The notes beneath the pieces are model-generated. The model saw only the letters and a list, made by a program, of their open reading frames with translations, made no database searches and was not told where the DNA came from. Positions 39,308 to 48,512 of a stretch of DNA of 64,000 nt are shown in pieces. Source of the stretch: Bacillus sp. Marseille-P3661 (GTDB taxonomy: Bacteria > Bacillota > Bacilli > Bacillales > Bacillaceae_J); contig NZ_LT965954.1 of NCBI RefSeq assembly GCF_900240995.1, forward strand, positions 248,001-312,000, read 5' to 3'. Numbering within the stretch: the stretch's first letter is position 1; the number at the start of each line of letters is the position of its first letter. The position numbers and the translations under genes are program-made.

Positions 39308-40237
39308 TCAAAATATACTTAATTCATGGCGTTTCGATAATAGTCTTAAAAGTTCAACACCAGCAATGCTGTTACCTTTATCGTCTAACGCAGGTCCATA
39401 AATTCCAATGCCAAATTTATGAGGTACCGAACCTAAAATAGCACCTGATACACCACTTTTTGCTGGAATCCCAACTTTGGTTGCAAATTCACCTGACGCA
39501 TTATACATCCCACAAGTGACCATAAACGTTTTACAAATTCTTGCTATATCTTTTTCAATCATTTGCTCCTTTGACTCGGGATCTTGTCCATCAAAGGCAA
39601 AAACAGCACCTATTCTAGCTAAATCTATACAGTTTACACTAATAGCACATTGCTTTGTATATAGGTCCATTAATTGTTCTATATCTCCAGAGATAATACC
39701 ATGTTGTTTTAAAAAATAACAAAGCGATCGATTTAAATAGGCTGTATCATACTCTGATTTAGCAACTTCACTAGAATAGTTTATAGAATCATTATTGGCC
39801 ATCTTTCGCACCAATAGAAGTATCCGATGTATTTTTTCTTGCACACTTTCCCCTTTAATCATGCTGGTAACTGCTAAAGCCCCAGCATTGATCATTGGAT
39901 TGAGAGGTTTAGATGGAACACTTGTTTCAAGCTTTGATATTGAATTAAAGGGGTCACCTGTTGGCTCCATCCCAACCTTTTGAAATACATAGTATTTACC
40001 GTGATCCATTATAGCAACAGCTAAGGATAAGATCTTAGAAACACTTTGTAGCGTAAAAATATTTGATACATCCCCTGCACTAGAAATAGCTCCATTTTGT
40101 TCATATATAGCTATGGCTAAGTCGTTTGCATCTGCCCTTTCTAATGCAGGTATGTACTTTGCTACCTTCCCGTCTTTAATATATCGTTTAGCCTCAGTAA
40201 TAAATTCTTCAAGCGATTGCTGAAACATGTAATGCAT
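39308..40237 (-). CDS. glsA: Glutaminase A
   Basis: Hydrolyses glutamine to glutamate and ammonia. 309 residues, a beta-lactamase-like serine enzyme with the Ser65-x-x-Lys68 pair in [10 protein letters not shown]. Also conserved are [16 protein letters not shown] near residue 110 and [15 protein letters not shown] near 262. It is the YlaM counterpart, next to ylaN as in B. subtilis. GGAGTGAGG precedes the ATG. Confidence 0.94.
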   Translation of the reverse strand: MHYMFQQSLEEFITEAKRYIKDGKVAKYIPALERADANDLAIAIYEQNGAISSAGDVSNIFTLQSVSKILSLAVAIMDHGKYYVFQKVGMEPTGDPFNSISKLETSVPSKPLNPMINAGALAVTSMIKGESVQEKIHRILLLVRKMANNDSINYSSEVAKSEYDTAYLNRSLCYFLKQHGIISGDIEQLMDLYTKQCAISVNCIDLARIGAVFAFDGQDPESKEQMIEKDIARICKTFMVTCGMYNASGEFATKVGIPAKSGVSGAILGSVPHKFGIGIYGPALDDKGNSIAGVELLRLLSKRHELSIF

Positions 40238-40321
40238 GAAATGACCTCACTCCAATATTGATATTTATTTCATAGTAGTATTCCCAATTTAAGTATGTAA
40301 TAAATCTTAAGGTTAGCCTAC

Positions 40322-40353
40322 AAAAAATCCCGCCTTCATAGCGAAGGCGGGAT
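40322..40353 (-). terminator. Terminator downstream of ylaK
   Basis: ATCCCGCCTTC (40327-40337) pairs with GAAGGCGGGAT (40343-40353), followed on the minus strand by TTTTTTG. It is G+C-rich and strong. Confidence 0.9.
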
Positions 40354-40419
40354 ACCCTATATCCTGACTAACTCTATGTAAAATTACATGTAATTATTAG
40401 CAAGCTACAGATGGCGATT

Positions 40420-40453
40420 TTACCCCATTGCTTCACTGCGAGCAATGGGGTAA
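40420..40453. other. Perfect 13-bp hairpin between ylaK and its terminator
   Basis: TTACCCCATTGCT (40420-40432) pairs with AGCAATGGGGTAA (40441-40453) around an 8-base loop. No T run follows on either strand, so it is not a normal terminator. It lies in the 3' untranslated region of ylaK, 23 bases after the stop, and could stabilise the mRNA or be a protein site. Confidence 0.7.
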
Positions 40454-40475
40454 TGAAAGGTGATACTGTCTTCTC

Positions 40476-41807
40476 TTACAAAAGGTCGGCTGCAAGTTGT
40501 GCTAAAGCCGAGCGCTCACCTTTAACGAATCGAACGTGTCCACTAATTTTTTCTTGTTTAAACTTCTCAACTACATATGTTAAGCCATTATTGTATTCAT
40601 CTAAATACGGATGGTCTATTTGCTCTGGATCGCCCATTAATACAATCTTGCTTTTTTCACCTACTCTAGTTAATATTGTTTTGACTTCATGTTTCGATAG
40701 GTTCTGCGCCTCATCAATGATTATGAATTGTTCAGGTATACTTCTGCCCCTGATATATGTTAGGGCCTCTACTTGGATAGATCGCATTCCAGCTAAAATA
40801 GTATCCAATTCGCCCGGTTTTTTTGTATTAAATAAATACTCTAAATTATCATATATTGGTTGCATCCACGGTCTAAGTTTTTCATCTTTTTCCCCAGGTA
40901 AAAAACCGATGTCTTTACCTACAGGTACTATAGGTCTTGCTACTAGTAATTTCTTATAAATCCCTAAATCCTCAGTTTGATAAAGGCCTGCTGCTAAGGC
41001 TAATAATGTCTTACCGGTCCCAGCTTTTCCGATCAAGGTTATCAACGGAACATCCCTTCTTAACAACAAATCAAGTCCCATTGTTTGTTGAACATTTCTA
41101 GATCTAATTCCCCAAACCTGTTCATTACCAAAATTTCCCTTTTTTACAACATTTATACGTTCATCAACTATGCCAAGGGCTGATTGGGAACTTCCCATGT
41201 TATCTTTCATAATTATAAACTGATTTGGATAATAATTGTATCTTGGTAACTTCTTTAACGATAACTCGCCTTTTTCGTAAAATTCATTTACTAATTCGCG
41301 ATTTATGTAAAGTTCCATGAATCCCGAATATATATTGTCATCATACTCCACGACCCGGTCACTTAAAAAGTCCTCGGCTTGTAACCCTACAGCATCAGCT
41401 TTTACTCTTACTAAGACATCTTTACTAACCAAGATAACTGGTCTTCCATTTTCCTTCTTTTCTTCTTCCAAATGCAGGTTTAAGGCAACAGCTAATATTC
41501 TATTATCATTTGTTTTTTCATTAAATACTTCTTGCAGCTTAACGAATGATCGATGATTTAACTCAATTCGAAAAGTTCCACCACTTTCAAGTGGTATGCC
41601 TTTATGAATTTTACCTAATGTGCGGAGACGATCGATAATTTTGGATACTTGTCTTGCATTTCTACCTATCTCATCCAAGTTTCTCTTTTTTGAATCAACC
41701 TCTTCTAAAACTACTGCTGGAATTACAACCTCATTATCTTCAAAAGAGAATATAGAGCGTGGCTCTTGAAGTAATACATTAGTATCTAGAACGTAAATTT
41801 TTTTCAA
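40476..41807 (-). CDS. ylaK: PIN-PhoH family RNA-processing ATPase YlaK
   Basis: PhoH2-type fusion: an N-terminal PIN nuclease domain (about 1-135; YVLDTNVLL near residue 4, acidic residues conserved) and a C-terminal PhoH ATPase (about 220-443; Walker A IGKAGTGKTLLALAAG, Walker B FIIIDEAQNLSK). Such toxin-antitoxin-like fusions unwind and cut RNA. The start is a TTG (MKKIYVLDTNV) after AGGGGGAGAAGAT, giving 443 residues as in B. subtilis; upstream ATG codons lack a site. Confidence 0.9.
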   Translation of the reverse strand: MKKIYVLDTNVLLQEPRSIFSFEDNEVVIPAVVLEEVDSKKRNLDEIGRNARQVSKIIDRLRTLGKIHKGIPLESGGTFRIELNHRSFVKLQEVFNEKTNDNRILAVALNLHLEEEKKENGRPVILVSKDVLVRVKADAVGLQAEDFLSDRVVEYDDNIYSGFMELYINRELVNEFYEKGELSLKKLPRYNYYPNQFIIMKDNMGSSQSALGIVDERINVVKKGNFGNEQVWGIRSRNVQQTMGLDLLLRRDVPLITLIGKAGTGKTLLALAAGLYQTEDLGIYKKLLVARPIVPVGKDIGFLPGEKDEKLRPWMQPIYDNLEYLFNTKKPGELDTILAGMRSIQVEALTYIRGRSIPEQFIIIDEAQNLSKHEVKTILTRVGEKSKIVLMGDPEQIDHPYLDEYNNGLTYVVEKFKQEKISGHVRFVKGERSALAQLAADLL

Positions 41808-42054
41808 ATCTTCTCCCCCTGACATCTGTTTCTCCTGCATGAGCTAACGGCAGAAACCCCTTATTGTAAACGTTTTATAGGTAAAGGTTGTTCAAAAATC
41901 AGCCAAATTCAGTCATCTAATTTGATCTGAAAGTACTTATTTTGTCCTCCTTTTAGTAAAAACTGTATTCCTGAAACTTTGACTTTGTAAGGGTATTAAC
42001 CGCTAGAAATAAGCGTCACCAGAAACTCCTTTTCATTAGGAATGGATTTTAATA

Positions 42055-42150
42055 ATGGCCAAACTATTTGGAGCTCTGTACCTTGTTGGACGACTAGTTA
42101 TTTTAATATATGAACAGACGAATAATCTTAGACGAATAAATAAAGAATAA
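42055..42150 (+). CDS. Possible 31-residue hydrophobic peptide
   Basis: An open frame beginning MAKLFGALYLVGRLVILIYE with a basic tail, in the 388-base gap between divergent ylaK and ylaJ (41808-42195). Only a weak AGGA lies 13 bases upstream. The sequence looks like a single membrane helix, but in AT-rich DNA this could be chance. I see nothing else in the gap apart from promoter DNA. Confidence 0.22.
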   Translation: MAKLFGALYLVGRLVILIYEQTNNLRRINKE

Positions 42151-42195
42151 ATAATAAACTTTAGCAAGCTATTTTTTATAGAGAGGATGGTATCT

Positions 42196-42786
42196 TTGAA
42201 AAAGATAATTGGAGTCACTATTGTAGCCCTTTTTCTTTTCATTATGTTGGGTTGTGCGCAAAATCAAGCAAATGATACTAACAGTGAAAATAATAATCTG
42301 GTGAAAGTCAATCAACCTGGGGAAACAAATAATAAACAAATGAACGGAGAGGAAGTCGCTGAACATCTGGTAGAGCTAACTACCAGTGTTCCAAATGTTA
42401 AAGATGCAACAGCAGTTGTGGTTGGAAATTACGCAGTAGTAGGTATTGATGTCGAGGATGACTTAGACAGATCTCGCGTGGGTTCAATAAAATATTCAGT
42501 TGCTGAAATCCTTCAGCATGATCCACATGGAGCAAATGCTGTAGTTGTTGCTGATCCTGATGCTGTCACACGACTCAAAGAAATGAATAAGCAAATTAAA
42601 GATGGGCACCCTGTCGAAGGTATTATGGAAGAACTAGCTGGATTAATAGGCAGAATAATACCACAGGTACCTGCTGATATTGATACTAATGAAAAACCAA
42701 CTAATCAAAATGATCAACAATTGGAAAACAAAGAACAAAAAGAGCTGGATCAAATCCAAGACAAACAATCAAATAGCAATATGTAA
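42196..42786 (+). CDS. ylaJ: YhcN/YlaJ-family sporulation lipoprotein
   Basis: Spore membrane-associated lipoprotein family. A TTG start (MKKIIGVTIVALFLF) after GAGAGG gives 196 residues; the ATG three codons upstream sits directly on the ribosome binding site. Signal peptide with lipobox IMLGC, an Asn-rich linker, then the YhcN domain (about 55-155; AVVVGNYAVVGIDVEDDLDRSR in outline, HDPHGANAVVVADPDAV). The C-terminal tail is Asn/Gln/Lys-rich. Confidence 0.88.
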   Translation: MKKIIGVTIVALFLFIMLGCAQNQANDTNSENNNLVKVNQPGETNNKQMNGEEVAEHLVELTTSVPNVKDATAVVVGNYAVVGIDVEDDLDRSRVGSIKYSVAEILQHDPHGANAVVVADPDAVTRLKEMNKQIKDGHPVEGIMEELAGLIGRIIPQVPADIDTNEKPTNQNDQQLENKEQKELDQIQDKQSNSNM

Positions 42787-42830
42787 AATCATGGCCAGTT
42801 TACTAAGATATATTTAATACGACACGCGAA

Positions 42831-42870
42831 AAAACACACGATATCTTATAAGAAATATCGTGTGTTTTTT
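42831..42870. terminator. Bidirectional terminator after ylaJ
   Basis: AAAACACACGATAT (42831-42844) pairs with ATATCGTGTGTTTT (42855-42868), followed by T. Confidence 0.88.
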
Positions 42871-42954
42871 TATTGAATATTAAGTTCTAAATTAATTTTT
42901 AATTTAATTGCAGTTCAAATTAAAAGGCGCTCATTCAAACCCAAGCTTTAAATT

Positions 42955-43410
42955 TTAAGACTTTTTCATTGCTTCAATTACTTGACGATCAAGTTTAGCG
43001 GCTGCCTCAGCATCGTATGTTTTTTCATATGTAATATCCTGAGAAATTTTAGAACCATAAAACATCACATCTCGTACAGCTTTTATACTTATTTCAATAA
43101 GAGCAAGTTTCAAGGGAACTTCATCTAACTTTTCAACTTTTACTCTTGCCAACCCACTTATAGAAAAAGTTGTCCCTTTAGCAATAGTTGTTAATACTAC
43201 GTTTGGATTTTTTCTAATATTTTCAACAATTCTTGAACGGTTATCCGCTGAAAAATAAATTCTTGATTTATCTGGCGCATATACCCAAGAAATTGCACTT
43301 ACGCTAGGAGCTCCAGTTTCATGATCAATGGTTGCAATAGTAGCATAGCGTTCCTTTTGCAATATTGGAAGCAGCTCGTCTGTTAATTGAAATTCAACTT
43401 GGTTTGCCAT
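42955..43410 (-). CDS. Pyridoxamine 5'-phosphate oxidase-family flavin-binding protein
   Basis: Split-barrel FMN-binding fold, 151 residues from the ATG of MANQVEFQLTDELLPIL after GGAGGTAATATT. The N-terminal half has RYATIATIDHETGAPSVSAI and RIYFSADNRSRIVENIRKNP typical of small general-stress flavoproteins of this class. Substrate unknown. It is an insertion relative to the B. subtilis ylaJ-ylaI order. Confidence 0.75.
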   Translation of the reverse strand: MANQVEFQLTDELLPILQKERYATIATIDHETGAPSVSAISWVYAPDKSRIYFSADNRSRIVENIRKNPNVVLTTIAKGTTFSISGLARVKVEKLDEVPLKLALIEISIKAVRDVMFYGSKISQDITYEKTYDAEAAAKLDRQVIEAMKKS

Positions 43411-43529
43411 AATATTACCTCCATACATGATCTTTCCTCTTAATACTAACTCTATTTTTAACTGAATAAAACTAATAATACTTATAATTCTTTCGTTTTT
43501 CAATTATAATGGTGACGAGGTGAAAAGTA

Positions 43530-43730
43530 ATGAGAGTAAAATGTTTACTTTGTGATAAGATTGATTCCTTAGATGATGAATCACCATTATCAAAAAGATT
43601 AAGAAACCGCCCCATTCATACGTATATGTGTGAAGAGTGTTCTAATAGAATCAAAACAAGAACAGAAGATAGAAAAGCTACTGGAAAGTTTAAGCTTTAT
43701 AATCCTCGAGATTATGAAGAAGAGTGGTAA
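43530..43730 (+). CDS. ylaI: YlaI, DUF2197 zinc-ribbon protein
   Basis: 66 residues with two CxxC pairs (CLLC and CEEC) forming a probable zinc ribbon, followed by a basic region. MRVKCLLCDKIDSLDDE and YNPRDYEEEW are the family ends. Function unknown. GACGAGGTG precedes the ATG. Confidence 0.9.
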   Translation: MRVKCLLCDKIDSLDDESPLSKRLRNRPIHTYMCEECSNRIKTRTEDRKATGKFKLYNPRDYEEEW

Positions 43731-43858
43731 AATTATTGATTAGTGCACTCTCGAAAATCATGAGGTTATGAATCCGAAAATGACAGTATGTTTTGTTCAG
43801 CTAGGTCCATTATGTGACTCAGTCATTTCATATAATGGCCTTCATAACTTCTGACAAA

Positions 43859-43897
43859 ACAAAGGGACACGCCCTACTACATGGCGTGTCCCTTTGT
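43859..43897. terminator. Strong bidirectional terminator after ylaI
   Basis: A perfect 15-base stem, ACAAAGGGACACGCC (43859-43873) with GGCGTGTCCCTTTGT (43883-43897), between convergent genes. Confidence 0.85.
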
Positions 43898-43918
43898 TAT
43901 TATATTTATATTAGTGTA

Positions 43919-44209
43919 CTATTCTACATCAAAATTGCGGAAACGTTCAGGCTGATCCTCAATTGCATCAATCATACAATTAATGAGTTCAAGTGGGAAT
44001 CTCATCGTATTTTGTTCACCCTTAGCTTGATATTCAACTACATACATTTCCTCATCTTTTTTGTAGTTTACTTCCTCAATGTGATGGTCGCTCTTTAAAA
44101 TTTTGTCAAATAAATCAAATGTATTACTTGCTGCTTTATCATCCGGCCTTGCGTCACAAACAACTTTAATACTTAACCAATTATATAAAGCATCTTGTAA
44201 AGACTTCAC
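43919..44209 (-). CDS. Conserved hypothetical protein downstream of ylaH
   Basis: 96 residues, acidic, cytoplasmic, no recognised family. It opens MKSLQDALYNWLSIKVVCDA and has a beta-rich centre (EMYVVEYQAKGEQNTMRFP). The start is GTG after AAGGGGGCAGGGAC, 12 bases after the ylaH stop, so it belongs to the typA-ylaH transcript. Confidence 0.75.
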   Translation of the reverse strand: MKSLQDALYNWLSIKVVCDARPDDKAASNTFDLFDKILKSDHHIEEVNYKKDEEMYVVEYQAKGEQNTMRFPLELINCMIDAIEDQPERFRNFDVE

Positions 44210-44221
44210 GTCCCTGCCCCC

Positions 44222-44554
44222 TTATGCTTCTGTACTTTTATTATTCTTGCGTTGTTGATGTAAACGGAATCTGTATACACCTAAAACAACTGCAGATATA
44301 AGTAGTCCTTCTGCTACAGGCAATCTAACTCCTAATAATGCCAGCGGGCCACAACCAATTAATAATAGAGTATAGATAACTATTGTTTTAATTATTGAGA
44401 GCTTTTGAGCAAATCCTAGATTAAATACAACAATAGCTAGAACGACGATAATAATATATAGCATTAACATACCACGTTCTATATCCTGATGAACACCTAC
44501 CATTTCTGCAAAAGAAGAAAGCATCGATGGATCGATTTGGGTCACGTCTTCCAT
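44222..44554 (-). CDS. ylaH: YlaH-like membrane protein
   Basis: 110 residues with about three membrane segments (near 29-50, 57-77, 82-98) after an acidic N terminus. FNLGFAQKLSIIKTIVIYTLL is typical of the YlaH family. It lies 21 bases downstream of typA, the B. subtilis order. Function unknown. Confidence 0.88.
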   Translation of the reverse strand: MEDVTQIDPSMLSSFAEMVGVHQDIERGMLMLYIIIVVLAIVVFNLGFAQKLSIIKTIVIYTLLLIGCGPLALLGVRLPVAEGLLISAVVLGVYRFRLHQQRKNNKSTEA

Positions 44555-44575
44555 TCCGAAACCCCTCTCTAAATA

Positions 44576-46411
44576 TTAATTTTCAGCATATTTCTTTTTC
44601 TTAGCTACCTTTTCACGTTCATTTTTATCCAAAATTTTCTTTCGAAGACGGATTGATTTTGGTGTTACTTCGCAATATTCATCCTCATTCAAGTACTCCA
44701 ATGATTCTTCCAACGTCATAATACGAGGTCGTTTCATTGTACTTGTTTGATCTTTCGTTGCAGAACGTACATTTGTCTGTTGTTTCATTTTTGTAATATT
44801 AACAGCAAGGTCATTTTCACGAGTATGTTCACCGACAATCATTCCTTCATAGATCTCAGTTCCCGATTCAACAAAAATAATCCCACGATCTTCTATTCCC
44901 ATAATTCCATAAGTAGTTGCTTTGCCTGTTTCCATTGAAACAAGAACACCTTGGCGTCGACCACCTACTTGTCCTGGCTGCATAGGTTGATAGCTGTCAA
45001 ATGTATGGTTCATAATACCGTAACCACGCGTTAATGTTAAAAATTCAGTACTATAGCCAATTAATCCCCTTGCAGGTACGTTAAAAATAAGACGAACTTG
45101 TCCATTTCCATTATTAATCATATCAAGCATTTCACCCTTACGAGCGCCCATCGATTCCATAACTGAACCAGTATGTTCCTCAGGTACATCAATTTGAACT
45201 CGTTCAACTGGTTCACAACGAACTCCATCAATTTCCCTTACGATAACTTCTGGTTTAGATACTTGAAGTTCATAGCCTTCACGACGCATGTTTTCAATCA
45301 AAACTGACAAATGTAATTCCCCACGTCCCGAAACTATCCATGCATCAGGAGAATCTGTATTATCCACGCGCAAGCTCACATCTGTTTGAAGTTGTGCACG
45401 AAGTCTTTCTTCAATTTTTCTTGAAGTCACGTACTTACCTTCACGTCCAGCGAATGGACTATTATTGACAACGAACTCCATTTGTAATGTTGGCTCATCA
45501 ATTCTTAAAATCGGTAATGCTTCTTGATATTCGACAGGACAAACAGTTTCACCAACATTAATGTCCTCCATACCTGAAACTGCAACTAAATCGCCAGGGT
45601 ATGCTTCTTCAATTTCTAATCGTTTTAACCCGAAAAAGCCCATTAGTTTCGTTACTCTAAATTGTTTTACTGAACCATCAAGTTTCATTAAAGCAACAGA
45701 TTGTCCGACCTTGATCGTACCACGGAACACGCGACCAATACCGATTCTGCCTACAAAGTCATTATAATCTAACAGCGCAACTTGAAATTGAAGTGGCTCG
45801 TCACGATTATCGACTGGGGCAGGTACATGTTCTATAACTGTTTCATAAAGTACTTTCATATTTTCATCTTGTTTTTCAGGATCTAGACTTGCTGTCCCGT
45901 TAATTGCAGATGCATAAACAACTGGGAAATCAAGCTGATCCTCGTCTGCACCAAGCTCAATAAATAAGTCTATAACTTCATCAACTACTTCTGTTGGTCG
46001 AGCAAAATCACGGTCTATTTTATTAACAACAACGATTGTTGCTAATTTTTGTTCCAAGGCTTTCTTAAGAACAAAACGTGTTTGCGGCATACAGCCTTCA
46101 TATGCATCAACTACCAATAAAACACCATCAACCATTTTCATAATCCGCTCAACTTCTCCACCGAAATCGGCATGTCCTGGGGTGTCCATAATGTTAATGC
46201 GTGTATCATTATACTTTATAGCTGTGTTTTTTGCTAATATAGTAATCCCGCGTTCCTTTTCGATATCGTTAGAATCCATGGCACGTTCTTCAACCATTTC
46301 ATTCGAACGAAATGTACCGGATTGGTGTAATAATTTATCCACGAGGGTTGTTTTACCATGGTCAACGTGGGCAATAATGGCTATATTTCTAATATCCTGT
46401 CTTAAATTCAA
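44576..46411 (-). CDS. typA: Ribosome-associated GTPase TypA/BipA
   Basis: Translational GTPase of the EF-G class that aids 50S assembly and stress or cold growth. 611 residues. G motifs: AHVDHGKTTLVDKLL (G1), RGITI (G2), DTPGHADFGGE (G3), NKIDRD (G4). The C-terminal BipA domain (ARGLIGYSTEFLTLTRGYGI, then RRQGVLVSMETGKATTYG) is intact. A TTG start (MNLRQDIRN) after TAGGAGCTGACAAGA. Counterpart of B. subtilis ylaG. Confidence 0.96.
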   Translation of the reverse strand: MNLRQDIRNIAIIAHVDHGKTTLVDKLLHQSGTFRSNEMVEERAMDSNDIEKERGITILAKNTAIKYNDTRINIMDTPGHADFGGEVERIMKMVDGVLLVVDAYEGCMPQTRFVLKKALEQKLATIVVVNKIDRDFARPTEVVDEVIDLFIELGADEDQLDFPVVYASAINGTASLDPEKQDENMKVLYETVIEHVPAPVDNRDEPLQFQVALLDYNDFVGRIGIGRVFRGTIKVGQSVALMKLDGSVKQFRVTKLMGFFGLKRLEIEEAYPGDLVAVSGMEDINVGETVCPVEYQEALPILRIDEPTLQMEFVVNNSPFAGREGKYVTSRKIEERLRAQLQTDVSLRVDNTDSPDAWIVSGRGELHLSVLIENMRREGYELQVSKPEVIVREIDGVRCEPVERVQIDVPEEHTGSVMESMGARKGEMLDMINNGNGQVRLIFNVPARGLIGYSTEFLTLTRGYGIMNHTFDSYQPMQPGQVGGRRQGVLVSMETGKATTYGIMGIEDRGIIFVESGTEIYEGMIVGEHTRENDLAVNITKMKQQTNVRSATKDQTSTMKRPRIMTLEESLEYLNEDEYCEVTPKSIRLRKKILDKNEREKVAKKKKYAEN

Positions 46412-46568
46412 TCTTGTCAGCTCCTATTTATACTTTCATTTTTATGTTATAGTTTAAATTGTACTACTTTTGACACAATTTATCCAAATAACTCGACATT
46501 TTTTGCAGCTTTAAAATTATAACACAAATGTAAACAATGCGATAGGGAATTAATTAGGAGTGAAAAAA

Positions 46569-46754
46569 ATGAAAAATGTTAACTTTACTTTATTAAGCTT
46601 GGCGATACTAACAGTTGTTTGTTTGATGTTAATTGGGGTAGCTATTGCTGAAAGGAGCATTATTGGAATACTCTTAGCAGTAATTGCATCAATTTTAGTT
46701 ATCGGATTTGGGTTCGTCATGAAAAAGAAAATGAGAGAAAGCGGAAAGCTATAA
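46569..46754 (+). CDS. ylaF: YlaF-family small membrane protein
   Basis: 61 residues with two membrane segments (about 6-26 and 30-49) and a basic tail (MKKKMRESGKL). ATG start after TTAGGAGTGAAAAAA; a GTG three codons upstream overlaps the ribosome binding site. Divergent from typA, as in B. subtilis. Function unknown. Confidence 0.85.
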   Translation: MKNVNFTLLSLAILTVVCLMLIGVAIAERSIIGILLAVIASILVIGFGFVMKKKMRESGKL

Positions 46755-46767
46755 TAGGCCTTCTAGA

Positions 46768-46899
46768 AAAGCGCAAGTGCCATGATCAGCCCCGACAGTC
46801 TAGCATCGGCTAAAACCACGACATCCTGTCGCCACCGTCGATCCTAGCACGTGCTGTGCGTCTTCGACCATGAGGGGCTAGGCACTGGAACTGAACAAG
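46768..46899. repeat. Dispersed Bacillaceae-type repeat, longest copy
   Basis: A 132-base element, richer in G+C than its surroundings. Its ends are inverted: AGTGCC then AGCCCC on the left, GGGGCT then GGCACT on the right. The interior carries CGACATCCTGT and CTAGCACGT shared with 9608-9707. The copy at 53753-53798 has the same ends (AGCGCC, GGCGCT). No reading frame. I recall similar elements scattered through Bacillaceae genomes but cannot name the family. Confidence 0.7.
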
Positions 46900-47002
46900 C
46901 ATGTTCAAAGTTATACTTTCTTATTTTTAATAAATAGCTAACCAACTGATTCTTATTGATCAATGGTTAGCAAACTTTACCACCATACAGAGCATTGTTG
47001 AT

Positions 47003-47806
47003 TTACTTATTCTTATTTATAAATTTTTCGACAACCTCTCCATGTAACCCAGGTTTAGCTGCGAATAATGGGGACTGATTAATCAAATTTAGCGGTTCAC
47101 CCTTTACGGATGTTACTATCCCCCCCACTTCTTCAATCAAAATCTTCCCTGCAGAGTAATCCCATGGAGATAACCGTAAAGACAAATATCCGTCAAGTCT
47201 CCCTGACGCTACAAATGCCATCTCAATTGCAGCTGACCCAAAGGAACGCGTACCTCTTAAAGCATGGATTAAAGGTGGTAAAAGTCCGGAATCAATACGC
47301 TTTCCCTCAATTGCCCATGCTGCATTCATTCCGATCACAGCTTCTTCTACATTAACAGGTTGTAGGTTCGCAAGCCTTTGGCCATTTAAAAACGCGCCTT
47401 TCCCTTTTATAGCATGATATAATTCATCTTGTACAACGTCATAAATAAAACCAATCATTCCAATTCCATCATGATAAATCCCGACTGATATTGCAAAGTG
47501 ACGTTTTAAGTGAACAAAATTCATCGTACCATCTATTGGGTCAATAATCCATACTGTCCCTTCTAATGACTTTACATTATCACCTTGTCCCTCTTCTCCA
47601 AGAATACGATGATTTGGAAATTTTTCCATAATTTTAGATATAAAATATGTTTCTATTTTCTTGTCCATATTTGTAACTAAATCAGATGCATTTTCCTTAA
47701 ATTCAACAGTCAATGTTTCTGAAAAGGATCTCCTAATTTGCTTACCCGCCTCGAGAATCCACTCTTTACCTGCACTATGTATATGTTCCCAATCTATTTG
47801 GCTCAA
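47003..47806 (-). CDS. suhB: Inositol monophosphatase family protein (SuhB/YktC)
   Basis: Mg-dependent phosphatase of the IMPase family. A TTG start (MSQIDWEHIHSAGKEW) after TAAGGAGTGAGAT gives 267 residues, matching YktC; the longer frame upstream is not used. Metal motifs: GEEGQGD, WIIDPIDGTMNFVH near residue 85 and LSPWDYSAG near 205. Physiological substrate uncertain. Confidence 0.92.
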   Translation of the reverse strand: MSQIDWEHIHSAGKEWILEAGKQIRRSFSETLTVEFKENASDLVTNMDKKIETYFISKIMEKFPNHRILGEEGQGDNVKSLEGTVWIIDPIDGTMNFVHLKRHFAISVGIYHDGIGMIGFIYDVVQDELYHAIKGKGAFLNGQRLANLQPVNVEEAVIGMNAAWAIEGKRIDSGLLPPLIHALRGTRSFGSAAIEMAFVASGRLDGYLSLRLSPWDYSAGKILIEEVGGIVTSVKGEPLNLINQSPLFAAKPGLHGEVVEKFINKNK

Positions 47807-47917
47807 AATCTCACTCCTTATAATTTCCCAGCATTTATTTATAGTATAAACCAAATTATCTCTTACGTATAATGGCCACACATAAAAGACGAACCTTTTT
47901 ATAGGTTCGCCAATTTC

Positions 47918-48106
47918 TTACGCCTCTAAGCGCAGCATTTCTAATCGAAATTGTTCGAGTCGAGCCTTTGATTTTCTTATTTGGTCATTATCTTGTGTAA
48001 TCATTGCATCATATAGTGTTGCCAATTCATAATCAATTTCGAGTTTAAGCACAGGAATTCGTTTTTTTGCTTCATTTTTCTTTAAGATCCTAGTAACTTG
48101 ATTCAC
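47918..48106 (-). CDS. ykzI: YkzI-family small protein
   Basis: 62 residues, predicted mostly helical and charged (coiled coil about 22-60), starting at a GTG after AAAGGGGAGTTGCAC. Assignment rests mainly on position between yktC and yktB and on length. Function unknown. Confidence 0.75.
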   Translation of the reverse strand: MNQVTRILKKNEAKKRIPVLKLEIDYELATLYDAMITQDNDQIRKSKARLEQFRLEMLRLEA

Positions 48107-48414
48107 CGTGCAACTCCCCTTTCTGTAGAATTTATTTTTACTTTATTAATCTACATTGAATTTTGATTCTTTTTGACAAGTATTTCTCTTTGTATATTGT
48201 ATGACGCTAAGGTATTTTTGTAACAAAATTGGTTATATACCCAGTTACCCAAATGACTAGCTAATTTAAACATCATTCGCTTTTTTTTGTATGTTTTTTA
48301 TAATAAACTACATTGTTTTAAGAATTTTTGAGGAGATTTAATGGCCTTTATCTATTATAATGATTCAACTGCTGAGTTTATGTGACTTCAATCCCCATTT
48401 TTTGTCAGTCACAG

Positions 48415-48454
48415 TAAAAAAAAACGTCATTTGCCTATAATGGCAAATAACGTT
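48415..48454 (-). terminator. Terminator of the nitronate monooxygenase-yktA-yktB transcript
   Basis: AACGTCATTTGCC (48423-48435) pairs with GGCAAATAACGTT (48442-48454), one G-U pair on the minus strand, then nine T. It lies in a 406-base gap (48107-48512). The rest of the gap shows only promoter-like AT-rich DNA for ykzI and a weak TGTGACT/AGTCACA pair (48381-48413). Confidence 0.88.
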
Positions 48455-48512
48455 TTTTCCTTACCAGGGTGATCTGACGACCTCCCCTTTTTACAGAGAG
48501 ACTAACGGCTCT

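Noticed and set aside
43800-43843. Imperfect hairpin after ylaI (CCATTATGTGA with TCATATAATGG) as a mobile element
   Set aside because: Only one copy seen, bulged stem, no target repeat; the strong terminator just downstream explains the 3' end.
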